Notes: generated by a model not told the origin, from the letters alone. Shown: positions 6,229 through 14,404, counted from the first letter of the stretch. The stretch is DNA of 16,856 bases from Anaerolineaceae bacterium (GCA_020634115.1 JACKCH010000033.1:1-16856), one strand, 5' to 3'. Made by a program: numbers and translations.

Positions 6229-8940
6229 CTACTGCAAGAAGCCCCGCAGGACGGTCTGCAAGATGCCACCGTTCTTATAGTAGTCAATCTCGACGGGCGT
6301 ATCGATGCGGACGACGGCCTGGAACTCCTTCACCGTGCCATCTTCAGCGGTGGCTTTTACGGTGAGTTCCTGGCCGGGTTGCAGGTCATCGTTCAGGCCG
6401 ACAAAGTCGAAAGTTTCGTGCCCGGTCAGCCCCAACGACTGCCAGCTTTCGCCCGCTTTGAATTGCAGCGGCAGGACGCCCATCATCACCAGGTTGCTGC
6501 GGTGGATGCGCTCGAAACTGGCGGCGATGACGGCCTTCACGCCCAGCAGCAGCGTGCCTTTGGCCGCCCAGTCGCGGCTGGAACCCATGCCGTAGTCGTT
6601 CCCGGCCAGGATAATGAGCGGAGTCTTATCGGCGACGTACTTCATGGCCGCGTCGTAGATGGGCATGGTTTCACCGGTGGGCAGGTAGTAGGTCACGCCG
6701 CCTTCGCTGCCGGGAACCAGCAGATTCCGCAACCGGATGTTGGCGAACGTGCCGCGCGTCATCACCCGGTCATTACCGCGTCGCGTCCCATAGGTATTGA
6801 AGTCCACCGGGGCAACATCGTGATCTTCCAGGTAAGCGCCCGCCGGACTCTTCACCGCGATACTGCCCGCTGGGGAGATATGGTCGGTAGTCACCGAGTC
6901 GGCAAACACGGCCATCGCCCGCGCACCCTGAATCGGCTGCACGCCTTCCGCTTCCGGCGACAGACCAACGAAGAACGGCGGCTCCTGAATGTAGGTGCTG
7001 TATTCGTTCCAGTCATACACGTCACCGCTGGCGCTGGGGATGGCATTCCAGGCCTCATTGCCGTTGTAGACGTTGCCATACTGCTGCTTGAACATCTCCG
7101 GCGTCAGGTTATGCTGCACCACATCCATCACTTCAGCCTGGGTCGGCCAGATGTCCTTGAGGTAGACATCGTTGCCGTCTTTATCCTGGCCGATGGGGTC
7201 ATTTTGCAGATCAATATCCACCGTCCCGGCCAGTGCATAGGCCACCACCAGCGGCGGGGATGCCAGATAGTTCGCCCGCACCTGGGCATGAATACGCCCG
7301 GAGAAGTTGCGGTTGCCACTCAGGACACCGGCAGCGATGATGTCACCGTCGCTGATGGCCTTTGAAACGGGTTCCGGCAGCGGGCCGCTGTTGCCGATAC
7401 AGGTCGTGCAGCCATAACCGACTGTGTAGAAGCCGATTTGCTCCAGGTAGGGAGTCAGTCCAGCGGCGTTGAGGTATTCGGTGACGACTTTCGAGCCGGG
7501 GGCGAGGCTGGTCTTGACATACGGTTTGCGCATCAAGCCTTTTTCGGCGGCTTTCTTGGCGACCAGCCCGGCGGCGACCATCACTGAGGGGTTGCTAGTG
7601 TTGGTGCAGCTTGTAATGGCGGCGATCACCACTGAACCATGTCGAATCTGCGTGCTGTGACCGTTGTCTTTGACGGTGGCCGTCGCGCCGAGTTTCTCTT
7701 CAGGAAGCTGGAAACCCTGCGGGCCAACCGGAGCGGTCAGCGCCTTACGGAAGGCGGGTTGCATATCACTCAGCGTGATCCGATCCTGTGGGCGCATCGG
7801 CCCGGCCAGACTTGGCACCACCGTACCGAGATCGAGTTCCAGGGTGTCGTTAAATTCGGGGTCGGGGGTCGCGTCGGTACGGAACAAGCCCTGTTCCTTG
7901 CTGTAGCGTTCCACCAGTTGGATAAGGGATTCATCACGCCCGGTGCGTCGGAGGAAGCTCAGGGATTCATCGTCTACCGGGAAGAAGCCCATCGTCGCGC
8001 CGTATTCCGGGGCCATGTTCGCCAGTGTCGCCCGGTCAGGGAGCGCCATGCTGCTCAGGCCGCTGCCGTAGAACTCCACGAATTTACCAACAACGCCCTT
8101 CTTGCGAAGCATCTGTGTTACGATCAGCACCAGGTCGGTGGCCGTCGCGCCTTCCGGCAGGCTGCCCGTCATTTTGAATCCTATAACTTCCGGCATGAGC
8201 ATATAGACCGGCTGGCCGAGCATGGCAGCTTCGGCTTCAATCCCACCCACGCCCCAACCGAGGACACCCAGACCGTTAATCATGGTGGTGTGGCTGTCCG
8301 TGCCGAGGAGCGTATCCGGCAGCGCAACCTTGCGACCTTCACCATCGTCATACAGTTGAACGACTTTAGCGAGGTATTCCAGGTTGACCTGATGGACAAT
8401 GCCGGTGGCCGGGGGAACAACTTTGAAGTTATCGAAAGCCTTCTGCCCCCAGTGCAGGAACTCATAACGTTCGCGGTTGCGCTCGAATTCCAGATTCGAA
8501 TTGAGGGCGATGGCATCCAGACGACCAAACACATCCACCTGTACTGAGTGGTCAATCACGAGGTCTACCGGGATAATCGGGTTGATCTTCTGGGGGTCAC
8601 CGCCCATCCGCGCCATCGCACTGCGTAACGCCGCCAGGTCTACCACCGCCGGAACACCCGTGAAGTCCTGCAAAATGACACGGGCAGGCTTGAATGGGAT
8701 TTCCACCGGGTTGGGGTTTTTGGCGTCCCAATTGGCGATATTGGTGACGGCTTCTTCATTGACCTGGAAGTTATCCAGATTGCGGAGCGCGTTTTCCAGC
8801 AGGATTTTGATACTGAATGGCAGCTTGTTGACATGCCCGACGCCCCGTTCCGCCAGCTTGCTCAGGCGGTAGATGGTGGCGGAGCCGCTGCCGGTATCAA
8901 ACGTGCCGCGTGCGCCAAAACTATCCAATATTTTACTCAT
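6229..8940 (-). CDS. acnA: aconitate hydratase A
   Basis: The 903-residue product is a full-length AcnA/IRP-type aconitase, which interconverts citrate and isocitrate through cis-aconitate in the TCA cycle, in the cytoplasm. The three [4Fe-4S] ligands are present: C445 in the ITSCTNTSNPS motif, and C511 and C514 in GYGCTTCIGNSG. GTDSHTTMINGLG (213-225) and, in the C-terminal swivel domain, GSSRDWAAKG also match. The start at 8940 has AAGGGA about 7 bases upstream. It is apparently transcribed alone, with a terminator at 6030-6064. It is divergent from the DMT transporter across a 290 bp spacer. No other TCA-cycle gene is adjacent. Nothing looks degraded; the frame is intact over 2.7 kb, unlike some genes to the right. 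Confidence 0.97.
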   Translation of the reverse strand: MSKILDSFGARGTFDTGSGSATIYRLSKLAERGVGHVNKLPFSIKILLENALRNLDNFQVNEEAVTNIANWDAKNPNPVEIPFKPARVILQDFTGVPAVVDLAALRSAMARMGGDPQKINPIIPVDLVIDHSVQVDVFGRLDAIALNSNLEFERNRERYEFLHWGQKAFDNFKVVPPATGIVHQVNLEYLAKVVQLYDDGEGRKVALPDTLLGTDSHTTMINGLGVLGWGVGGIEAEAAMLGQPVYMLMPEVIGFKMTGSLPEGATATDLVLIVTQMLRKKGVVGKFVEFYGSGLSSMALPDRATLANMAPEYGATMGFFPVDDESLSFLRRTGRDESLIQLVERYSKEQGLFRTDATPDPEFNDTLELDLGTVVPSLAGPMRPQDRITLSDMQPAFRKALTAPVGPQGFQLPEEKLGATATVKDNGHSTQIRHGSVVIAAITSCTNTSNPSVMVAAGLVAKKAAEKGLMRKPYVKTSLAPGSKVVTEYLNAAGLTPYLEQIGFYTVGYGCTTCIGNSGPLPEPVSKAISDGDIIAAGVLSGNRNFSGRIHAQVRANYLASPPLVVAYALAGTVDIDLQNDPIGQDKDGNDVYLKDIWPTQAEVMDVVQHNLTPEMFKQQYGNVYNGNEAWNAIPSASGDVYDWNEYSTYIQEPPFFVGLSPEAEGVQPIQGARAMAVFADSVTTDHISPAGSIAVKSPAGAYLEDHDVAPVDFNTYGTRRGNDRVMTRGTFANIRLRNLLVPGSEGGVTYYLPTGETMPIYDAAMKYVADKTPLIILAGNDYGMGSSRDWAAKGTLLLGVKAVIAASFERIHRSNLVMMGVLPLQFKAGESWQSLGLTGHETFDFVGLNDDLQPGQELTVKATAEDGTVKEFQAVVRIDTPVEIDYYKNGGILQTVLRGFLQ

Positions 8941-9044
8941 AGCTTATCCCTTCGCTTGTGGAACACTGAAACGTGATTGAAGCATCACCCATAAAAGTGA
9001 GAGTGGGTTGTATGATAAAAAATGATGCCAAGCTACCCCATAAC

Positions 9045-9058
9045 CATTCTATAGAATG
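9045..9058. promoter_or_regulatory. perfect 14-bp palindrome, possible operator
   Basis: CATTCTATAGAATG reads the same on both strands. It lies in the 290 bp divergent spacer (8941-9230) between acnA and the DMT transporter. About 40 bp to the right, ACCCATTCTACCGGAAT repeats the half-site arrangement ATTC-N5-GAAT. Two spaced, related sites in a divergent promoter region suggest a transcription-factor target. No confident promoter boxes were assigned in the rest of this spacer. Confidence 0.4.
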
Positions 9059-9230
9059 TACTCAGGCAGCACGGTAAACTAACTACCCTGTACCCATTCT
9101 ACCGGAATTTCACGAGCCGGTCAGTAGTGTGTCTGGCGGGGTATGGTATAAAAGATTTTTATAGCAGCGGGTATACGCAGCGCACCACCAGGGAATATCC
9201 ACAGAGTTTCGGTAAAAGGTAATCATCAAT

Positions 9231-10067
9231 ATGGATTTGACGGCGGTAATTTACGGGCTGCTGGCGGCAGTGTGCTGGGGAGCTGGGGACTTCAGCGGGG
9301 GATTTGCGTCGCGCAAGAGCGGCGCCTTCAGCGTGGTGATTGTCTCGCAGGTCATCGGGCTGGCGGCGCTGCTTCTGCTGGCGCTGACGGTAGAGGATGG
9401 CATCCTGACGGCTGAGAACATCGTGTGGGGTGGTCTAGCCGGGCTGTTCGGCGGGCTGGGGCTGGTGGCGCTGTACCGGGGATTGGCCCAGGGACACATG
9501 GGGACGGTGGCGCCAGTAACCGCCGTCGTGACGGTGATTGTCCCGATGATTGCGGGGATGCTGGGTGAAGGGTTTCCAGGCGCGCAACCGGCAGTCGGGT
9601 TTGGCTGCGCCTTAGTCGCGGTGTGGCTCGTCTCCCGCTCCGAACACGGGAAAATCCGGCTGGGCGACCTTGGGCTGCCTATCGTCGCCGGGTTGGGATT
9701 TGGCATGTTCATGACCCTCATGGATCGCGCCGGGGAAACGTCCGCCCTGCTACCTCTGATCCCGGCCCGTCTTGCGTCTATCACACTGCTGTTCGGCATC
9801 GCCACTTTTACACGACGGCCCATTCGCCCGAACCGGGGACAGTTCCCGGTGATTCTGCTGGCCGGACTGCTGGACGCAGGGGGGACAGCCTTTTTCGTGC
9901 TGGCGGCGCAGGCAGGACGGCTGGATATCGCAGCAGTGGTGTCGTCGCTGTATCCCGCCGGGACGGTGTTCCTGGCATGGGGCATCCTGAAAGAGCGTAT
10001 CCAGCGGCAACAATGGGTTGGGGTGGCTTTCGCGCTGCTGGCGGTGGTGCTGATTACCAGTGGTTAG
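9231..10067 (+). CDS. DMT-superfamily (EamA-type) membrane transporter
   Basis: The 278-residue protein is almost wholly hydrophobic and can be divided into about ten membrane helices in two similar halves, the arrangement of EamA/DMT permeases. CWGAGDFSGGFASRKSG near the N-terminus and the closing helices from PAGTVFLAWGILKER onward match the ends of the two EamA repeats. Members export amino acids, metabolites or drugs across the inner membrane; the substrate here cannot be read. The start ATG at 9231 has AAAAGGT about 10 bases upstream. The gene is divergent from acnA and precedes the unrecognised gene at 10107 on the same strand, 39 bp away, so it may share a transcript with it. Confidence 0.88.
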   Translation: MDLTAVIYGLLAAVCWGAGDFSGGFASRKSGAFSVVIVSQVIGLAALLLLALTVEDGILTAENIVWGGLAGLFGGLGLVALYRGLAQGHMGTVAPVTAVVTVIVPMIAGMLGEGFPGAQPAVGFGCALVAVWLVSRSEHGKIRLGDLGLPIVAGLGFGMFMTLMDRAGETSALLPLIPARLASITLLFGIATFTRRPIRPNRGQFPVILLAGLLDAGGTAFFVLAAQAGRLDIAAVVSSLYPAGTVFLAWGILKERIQRQQWVGVAFALLAVVLITSG

Positions 10068-10106
10068 CTATAACAGATAATGACTTTATAGTAGAAAGTG
10101 TCCCCG

Positions 10107-10781
10107 ATGAGTGTACCCAACGAAGCTGCAGTTCAAGCCATGCTCGAACGCTTGCGTGCCTACCAATGGCCGAAACATGGGAAGGGTACTCATCATGCAT
10201 CCACCCTGTTATTAGCGCGGGAGTATTATCGCCGTATGTTATTGTGGGGACGGGCTTTGAATTGCCAATTAACGGGTCATCAATGGGCATTTTTCAGTGT
10301 CATCCGCGAGATTGGCCTGGGCTATGAAGTGGACAAAAAAGTGTACGATGAAATCTCCGACATGAGGAAAATAAGCTGGCTAACACGGTACACTTTCTTA
10401 TGTATTCTCGCCTGGGCAGCGATGAACGACAGCTCGGAAGTGAAGCAATTTCAACTACCTAACCCCTATGATCCTCTACTCTTTATGTATGATCGAGGTT
10501 CTCAGTTCTATCGAGGTATCGGAGACGCAGGGGTTGAGTTAATGGACACTCACGCCTGGATGTTCGGAATCACATCAACGCAAAAGTTCTATGAAAAACC
10601 CACACCTTTCGTTGAACTCAATCACGATGTTCTGGATGCACTCGATGCCGATTACAACAGTCGCGCCACCACTATTTTTGAGTTAAATCGACTCATCTGG
10701 GAGGAATTCGAAGCCAGGGCAGTGAAGCAGAGAATATCTCCGAAGAGCGTGATTAAGTATCCTGGCAGGGGGATAGGCTGA
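10107..10781 (+). CDS. unrecognised cytoplasmic protein (224 aa)
   Basis: I do not recognise the family. The start is taken at the ATG at 10107 (MSVPNEAAVQAML) with AGAAAG about 8 bases upstream; a GTG at 10098 would add three residues. There is no signal peptide or clear membrane segment. The protein is rich in aromatic residues and Trp. The best-looking segment is NPYDPLLFMYDRGSQFYRG followed by GDAGVELMD, which has the look of a compact folded domain. It ends in ISPKSVIKYPGRGIG. It is more AT-rich than the transporter next door, suggesting a different origin. Its last codons lie inside a repeat that recurs at 12209. An immunity-type or other accessory role is possible but is only a guess. 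Confidence 0.6.
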   Translation: MSVPNEAAVQAMLERLRAYQWPKHGKGTHHASTLLLAREYYRRMLLWGRALNCQLTGHQWAFFSVIREIGLGYEVDKKVYDEISDMRKISWLTRYTFLCILAWAAMNDSSEVKQFQLPNPYDPLLFMYDRGSQFYRGIGDAGVELMDTHAWMFGITSTQKFYEKPTPFVELNHDVLDALDADYNSRATTIFELNRLIWEEFEARAVKQRISPKSVIKYPGRGIG

Positions 10782-10830
10782 CTTTTTGTTTCCCTGAGGC
10801 GAGATTGACCAACCGTTGTTTCAGATCAGT
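10742..10830. repeat. dispersed repeat A, copy 1
   Basis: The segment from AAGAGCGTGATTAAGTAT to TTTCAGATCAGT matches 12209-12298 closely over its first 60 bases, including GCTGACTTTTTGTTT, and less well at the end. In both copies the start encodes KS-V/M-IKY-P/S-GRG followed by a stop, so the repeat carries the 3' end of the 10107 gene or of a relative plus downstream sequence. Confidence 0.7.
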
Positions 10831-10857
10831 CGTCGTGTTTTGTTGGGACTCGGCCAT
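10753..10857 (-). CDS. possible 34-residue ORF antisense to the 10107 gene end
   Basis: On the minus strand an ATG at 10857 opens 34 codons (MAESQQNTTTDLKQRLVNLA, then SGKQKVSLSPCQDT). It overlaps the 3' end of the 10107 gene. In repeat copy 2 the same strand and frame gives TDRKWRPANLS against TDLKQRLVNLA, then a frame change. Similarity at the protein level hints at former coding, but the ORF is short, has only a weak AGG upstream and resembles no family I know. Confidence 0.2.
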   Translation of the reverse strand: MAESQQNTTTDLKQRLVNLASGKQKVSLSPCQDT

Positions 10858-10873
10858 CGTAATCGCCTATAAT
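10843..10873 (+). promoter_or_regulatory. possible promoter for the frameshifted secreted gene
   Basis: TTGGGA (10843-10848) and a perfect TATAAT (10868-10873) are separated by 19 bases, slightly longer than ideal. This would give a leader of about 100 bases to the ATG at 10983. The rest of 10874-10982 is AT-rich with no other feature seen. Confidence 0.35.
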
Positions 10874-10982
10874 GAATAGAGTAACACTTCTATTTTAACA
10901 ACATTTGTCATATTTACTGGTGCAGGATTTAACATTTGTCACCCACTCGGCATACTCACTATCTCATGTTAAAATAATCCTT

Positions 10983-12133
10983 ATGAAACCAATTCGATTT
11001 GTCGGCATATTCATACTTTTTTCTCTTATCGGTTCCCCGTTTTCTTCTGTTTTGGCTCAGATCAGTGATATAGGTCAACCGTTCTACTCTCTGGATAAGT
11101 CCACTTATTTCCGCTATCCAGTAGGATGGGTCGTTGAAGAATATCCAGAAGAATATCCAATCGGCCAGTTTTTTCGCTGGCAAACAGTCAGGAAGCGCTG
11201 GCTCGTGCCAAAGATTCCAGACTAGACAAGGAGACGTATTTATTGAAATCATTATCGGAAACGATACGCTAATCGAGATGGGCGAATCCATTCAATCGGA
11301 AATTCTAAAGACGTTCCCGGAAGCGATTGTTCGGGATACATTTCTGGGAGGCAGAACGGCTACCATCATTTCCCAGGACAATTTTCCGGTAGACAACGGT
11401 TTTTCAATAGATATACAGATCATTACGCTCTCCTCGAAGATCACACCGCGATCCTCGTAGCTACCTCGTCCCCGGCGATCTAGAACGCTTCCAGGAGGCT
11501 ATTTTCAGGATCGCTGAATCACTACAGGTCGCAACAGCACCTACCGAGTCCGATGGGTTCATTTCCACTTTTGAGGCTGATGATCCCAATAATGACCTGT
11601 GGACGCAGGATACAGAGGATGCAGTTCGCCAATCCCAAATCACTGATAGCCTCTACAATCTGAAGGTTTTGGAACCTAACACTGCATTTTTCAGGTTCGC
11701 CCGCAATCGCCTGTCTTTACGGATGCTGTCATTGACATGGAAATCGTTAACTCGAGGAAATGCGGTCAACGGTACGCAGTTATGGCGTCATCTTCCGCAG
11801 GCAAACAGCGGAAAATTTCTATCTTTTGAAGTGTTCACGGATTATCACTATGGGGTCTGGAAATTAGAAGATGGCACATGGGAGTCACTTATAGAGGAGA
11901 GTTTTCCGCCTATCCCAGAAGAATATCGCCCGCATGAGGGTGAACCCATCAACCTTCGGGTTTCAGCGCAAGGCCATGAATTCACTGTGTTTATCAACGA
12001 TCATGAACTGACCACTGTTTCTGATGATACGTTTTCATCAGGCGGGGTCGGCATCTATTTGGTGTCAGCGGAAGTAGACGAGGCCGTTCTACAGGTTGAT
12101 CGTTTCAGCGTTTCGACAGAAATCCCGCACTAG
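10983..12133 (+). pseudogene. frameshifted secreted protein with C-terminal concanavalin-like domain
   Basis: The product begins with a Sec signal peptide (MKPIRFVGIFILFSLIGSPF, cut after a LAQ-like site) and a segment with YFRYPVGWVVEE. It ends in a beta-sandwich domain (LSFEVFTDYHYGVWKLEDGT, then INDHELTTVSDDTF). One continuous protein reads through only if a base is restored at seven places: T-run 11169-11174, GG 11230, T-run 11400-11404, CCCC 11470, T 11707, GG 11756 and GG 11800. Each is a homopolymer short by one. Between breaks the text is clearly protein-like, for example ANSQEALARAKDSR and HYALLEDHTAILVATSSP. The C-terminal domain resembles the end of the TIR-kinase (LR-x5-G-x-F, then TVSDDT). 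It is either a young pseudogene or an intact gene with sequencing errors. The original role was probably extracellular. Confidence 0.75.
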
Positions 12134-12137
12134 GGAT

Positions 12138-12206
12138 TCACCCTCCACAACACCCCACCCAGCAGGGCAGCGTGTAGGCGTTGTCCACACCTGACGTAAA
12201 TATCCT
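12138..12206 (-). pseudogene. 3' remnant of a paralogue of the 14500-15108 gene
   Basis: On the minus strand this reads RIFTSGVDNAYTLPCWVGCC, then GG and a stop, matching the end of the gene at 14500 (DTDTSYDYTLPCWVACG). The DNA agrees too: CACCCAGCAGGG-AGCGTGTAG is shared. The rest of the paralogue is missing; similarity stops at the border of repeat A, so deletion or rearrangement is likely. Confidence 0.6.
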
Positions 12207-12208
12207 AC

Positions 12209-12298
12209 CAAGAGCATGATTAAGTATTCTGGTAGGGGATAAGCTGACTTTTTGTTTCTCTGGGGGAGAGATTGGCTGGCCGCCATTTCCGGTCAGTT
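12209..12298. repeat. dispersed repeat A, copy 2
   Basis: This is the second copy of the repeat at 10742. It shares GATTAAGTAT, the GGATA-GCTGACTTTTTGTTT core and GAGATTG. The frame KSMIKYSGRG-stop corresponds to the C-terminus of the 10107 protein, so it is probably the tail of a lost relative. It adjoins the paralogue remnant directly. Confidence 0.7.
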
Positions 12299-12388
12299 AA
12301 GGGGTTTATCACTCAGTTACAGGGTGAAGCAGCTTCGCCGCACAGAAAATTCCCAGGCTAATCGGGAACACGGCAACAGCCCGACCCA

Positions 12389-12499
12389 GTTGAGCAGCGA
12401 AATCACGTTTACCTGCTGGCACGCAACGGTTTCTATGCCGAACTGTAGAACAGCCAGTTTGAGGACACGATGATTAGTGAGGGGGCCTGGTATCCATGA
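12389..12499 (+). pseudogene. C-terminal scrap of an ABC exporter ATPase
   Basis: The frame reads VEQRNHVYLLARNGFYAEL, stop, NSQFEDTMISEG. Exporter-type ABC ATPases end in the pattern VEQG-x-H-x2-LLA-x-NG-x-YAELY-x-x-QFE. Here a TAG stands where the conserved Tyr is expected. A weaker trace (LRRTENSQANREHGN, other frames, from about 12325) may be the preceding strand and D-loop region. No Walker motifs remain. The rest of 12300-12600 holds no intact gene. Confidence 0.55.
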
Positions 12500-12600
12500 T
12501 AAGATGAGATTGACGGGTTGCTATAGAGGAGCGCTTCCGTCGGGCGACCATCGCGATTCGCGGCTACTCGTCTCGGTTAGTGATAGGTGCTGCGTGTGTC

Positions 12601-13278
12601 ATGATGAGAAACCGTAAACAGACCGGACTTGTGGTGCTGGGCGTGCTGGGATTAACTTTTGGTTGTGCGTTCATCTGTGGTATGCAGCTGATGCTCTGCC
12701 AAACCCCGATCCTTGATGAGATTTCCTTGCCACCGAGCATCAGCACGTTTGTTGGCACCCGTGATTACACCATCACCGACCTTGTGATGACCGCTCAAAG
12801 TCAGGTACAGGAACAACTCAGCTTCCTTGACGAGGCAGACAGTGAATTTGTGTCCGCATCCTACACGTGCCAGAACAGCGAATGCTCACTGCTTGAAGCC
12901 CAGGTGAAAGTCTTTATCCGGCGCAAGATGGGGTGTTATTTCGGCGGTTCCTCATTTTCTTCTGACGACCCCTTCGCAAGTTCCGTAACCAACATCAGCT
13001 TTGACATTCCCCATGACCGGTTAAGTGCCGTCACCCAGCTACGGGATGACCATAGACGCAATCTGGTATCGTGGGAGGAACTGCCCCTGAGTATTGATGA
13101 GATCATACAGGTTGCCTTTGCAGTTGAGGGGGATCAATATGCACGCGAACACCCGGAATTCGAATTGGGAGTCACTTTGTTGGGGGATCGGTGGGCGGTG
13201 GTATTTAGCCTTGATGCGGCTGCGCCGCCAGATATCCGGCTTCACATCGATTACAACGGCAACCTGATCGCGGGGTGA
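12601..13278 (+). CDS. unrecognised membrane-anchored extracytoplasmic protein (225 aa)
   Basis: I do not recognise the family. From the ATG at 12601 (a second ATG follows at once) the product has a short basic start (MMRNRKQ), one hydrophobic segment at about 9-31, then a soluble, presumably external, domain. The hydrophobic segment contains three Cys (LTFGCAFICG, then MLC) but no proper lipobox. Two further Cys occur as YTCQNSECS, a possible disulfide or metal site. The last part (about 170-225, ending IRLHIDYNGNLIAG) recalls the strand pattern of PepSY-like domains, which is weak evidence. The ribosome site AGGTG lies about 12 bases upstream. A GTG at 12580 is an alternative start. It converges with the TolB-like gene at 13297, only 18 bp away. 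Confidence 0.6.
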   Translation: MMRNRKQTGLVVLGVLGLTFGCAFICGMQLMLCQTPILDEISLPPSISTFVGTRDYTITDLVMTAQSQVQEQLSFLDEADSEFVSASYTCQNSECSLLEAQVKVFIRRKMGCYFGGSSFSSDDPFASSVTNISFDIPHDRLSAVTQLRDDHRRNLVSWEELPLSIDEIIQVAFAVEGDQYAREHPEFELGVTLLGDRWAVVFSLDAAAPPDIRLHIDYNGNLIAG

Positions 13279-13296
13279 TACCTGAGCACGGCGTAT

Positions 13297-14365
13297 CTAT
13301 GGACGGCTCAGGATAGGCTGCCAGGATAGATACCCCATCAAGCCGCCTTGGGAGTCGATGCCATAACTCAGGCGGCGGCGGTTGCTGCCGTTTGCGTCCA
13401 TCACGTAGACATTATCGCTGTCATCTTCGTGATCGAGTGAGACAAAGGCAATCTGGCGGCCATCCGGCGACCATTCCGGGGCATAGTCGAAGGTCGAGCG
13501 ATCCGTCAGGCGGCGCTGGTTGGTGCCGTCCGTATTCATCGTCCAGATACCCCCGCCCGAAACATACGCCAGGGTGCGATCATCCGGCGACCAGACCGGA
13601 TCAACCGCCAGATTTGCTATCAGATGGTGCACATTCGTCCCATCGGCGTCCATGACATAGATACCTGAATTACGTCCGAGGGTGTTGTAAAGGCAATTTG
13701 CCGACCATCGTGCGACCAGACCGGGCCATAGCCCCAGGCATCCGCCACCAGGAGGTGCAAGTCGGAGCCGTCCGCGTTCATGATGTAGATGTCATCTCCA
13801 TAATGACTACCTGATTGAGTGAATACAATCGAGCGGCCATCCGGCGACCAGGCGGGATACTGCTCATAGCCAGGGTCATCGGTCAGACGGTGCAAGTCGG
13901 CGGTGTCCACATCCACCACGTAAATCTCATAGTTGAACAGCGGGTTGCGATCCCGGTAGGAGACAAAGCGATATGTTGACTATCCGGCGACCAGGCCAGT
14001 GAAAGACTGATACTCGGCCCATCGGTCAGACGCCGCTGATTGCTCCCATCGGCATCTATCACATAGACATTATGGCTTTATCTTCATCCATGATGAAAGC
14101 GAGTTGACGGCCATCCGGCGACCACTCCGCACCAAAACTATGCCCGGTTTCCAAAAGACGCCGGAGATTCAGTGCCGTCCGGGTTCATCATGCAAGTCGT
14201 ATGCTCGGACTCATAATACGCGCTAAAGACAATCATACCGTTGCTGACGGCGACCTCGCCTTCCGGCTGCAGCTGCGCCAGTGTCACAGGCATCACCAGG
14301 AACAGCAGTGCAGCGAAAAGGATACTCAAAACAGGTAGGATTGCTTTTATTCGTTTGCTATTCAT
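13297..14365 (-). pseudogene. TolB-like PD40 beta-propeller, exported, frameshifted
   Basis: It starts at 14365 with a signal peptide (ILPVLSILFAALLFLVMPV, ending TLAQ) after GAAAGG about 9 bases upstream. Six PD40 units follow, each with a WSPDGRQIAF-like motif, alternating with IYVMDADGTN-like strands. This is the pattern of TolB and WD40-like propellers, usually periplasmic or extracellular interaction modules. A single frame needs four corrections: an extra base at about 14163, and one lost base at each of TTT 14077-14079, AAA 13965-13967 and G 13674. Repaired, it would be roughly 355 residues, short for TolB itself, so it is a lone propeller. The repeat unit is visible in DNA as ATCCGGCGACCA recurring every 120-145 bp. 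Either decayed recently or affected by sequencing error. Confidence 0.8.
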
Positions 14366-14404
14366 GCGCGATAGCCTTTCAAAGGGATGATGAAATTTAT
14401 CAGA

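Noticed and set aside
6121..7365. 414-codon plus-strand ORF
   Set aside because: It runs antisense through the 3' half of acnA. The aconitase frame is certain, and the antisense product is His/Val-rich with no domain.
7639..8547. 302-codon plus-strand ORF
   Set aside because: It is antisense to the first half of acnA, a shadow of high-GC codon usage.
9251..9985. 244-codon minus-strand ORF
   Set aside because: It is antisense to the DMT transporter, and its Pro/Ser-rich composition is typical of a shadow frame.
12089..12286. 65-codon minus-strand ORF across the pseudogene end and repeat A
   Set aside because: A different minus-strand frame carries the recognisable paralogue tail (YTLPCWVG), and this ORF shows no similarity to anything nearby.
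13450..14125. Regularly spaced ATCCGGCGACCA as a DNA repeat array
   Set aside because: The motif encodes the WSPDG turn of each PD40 unit in the propeller gene, so protein structure explains it.
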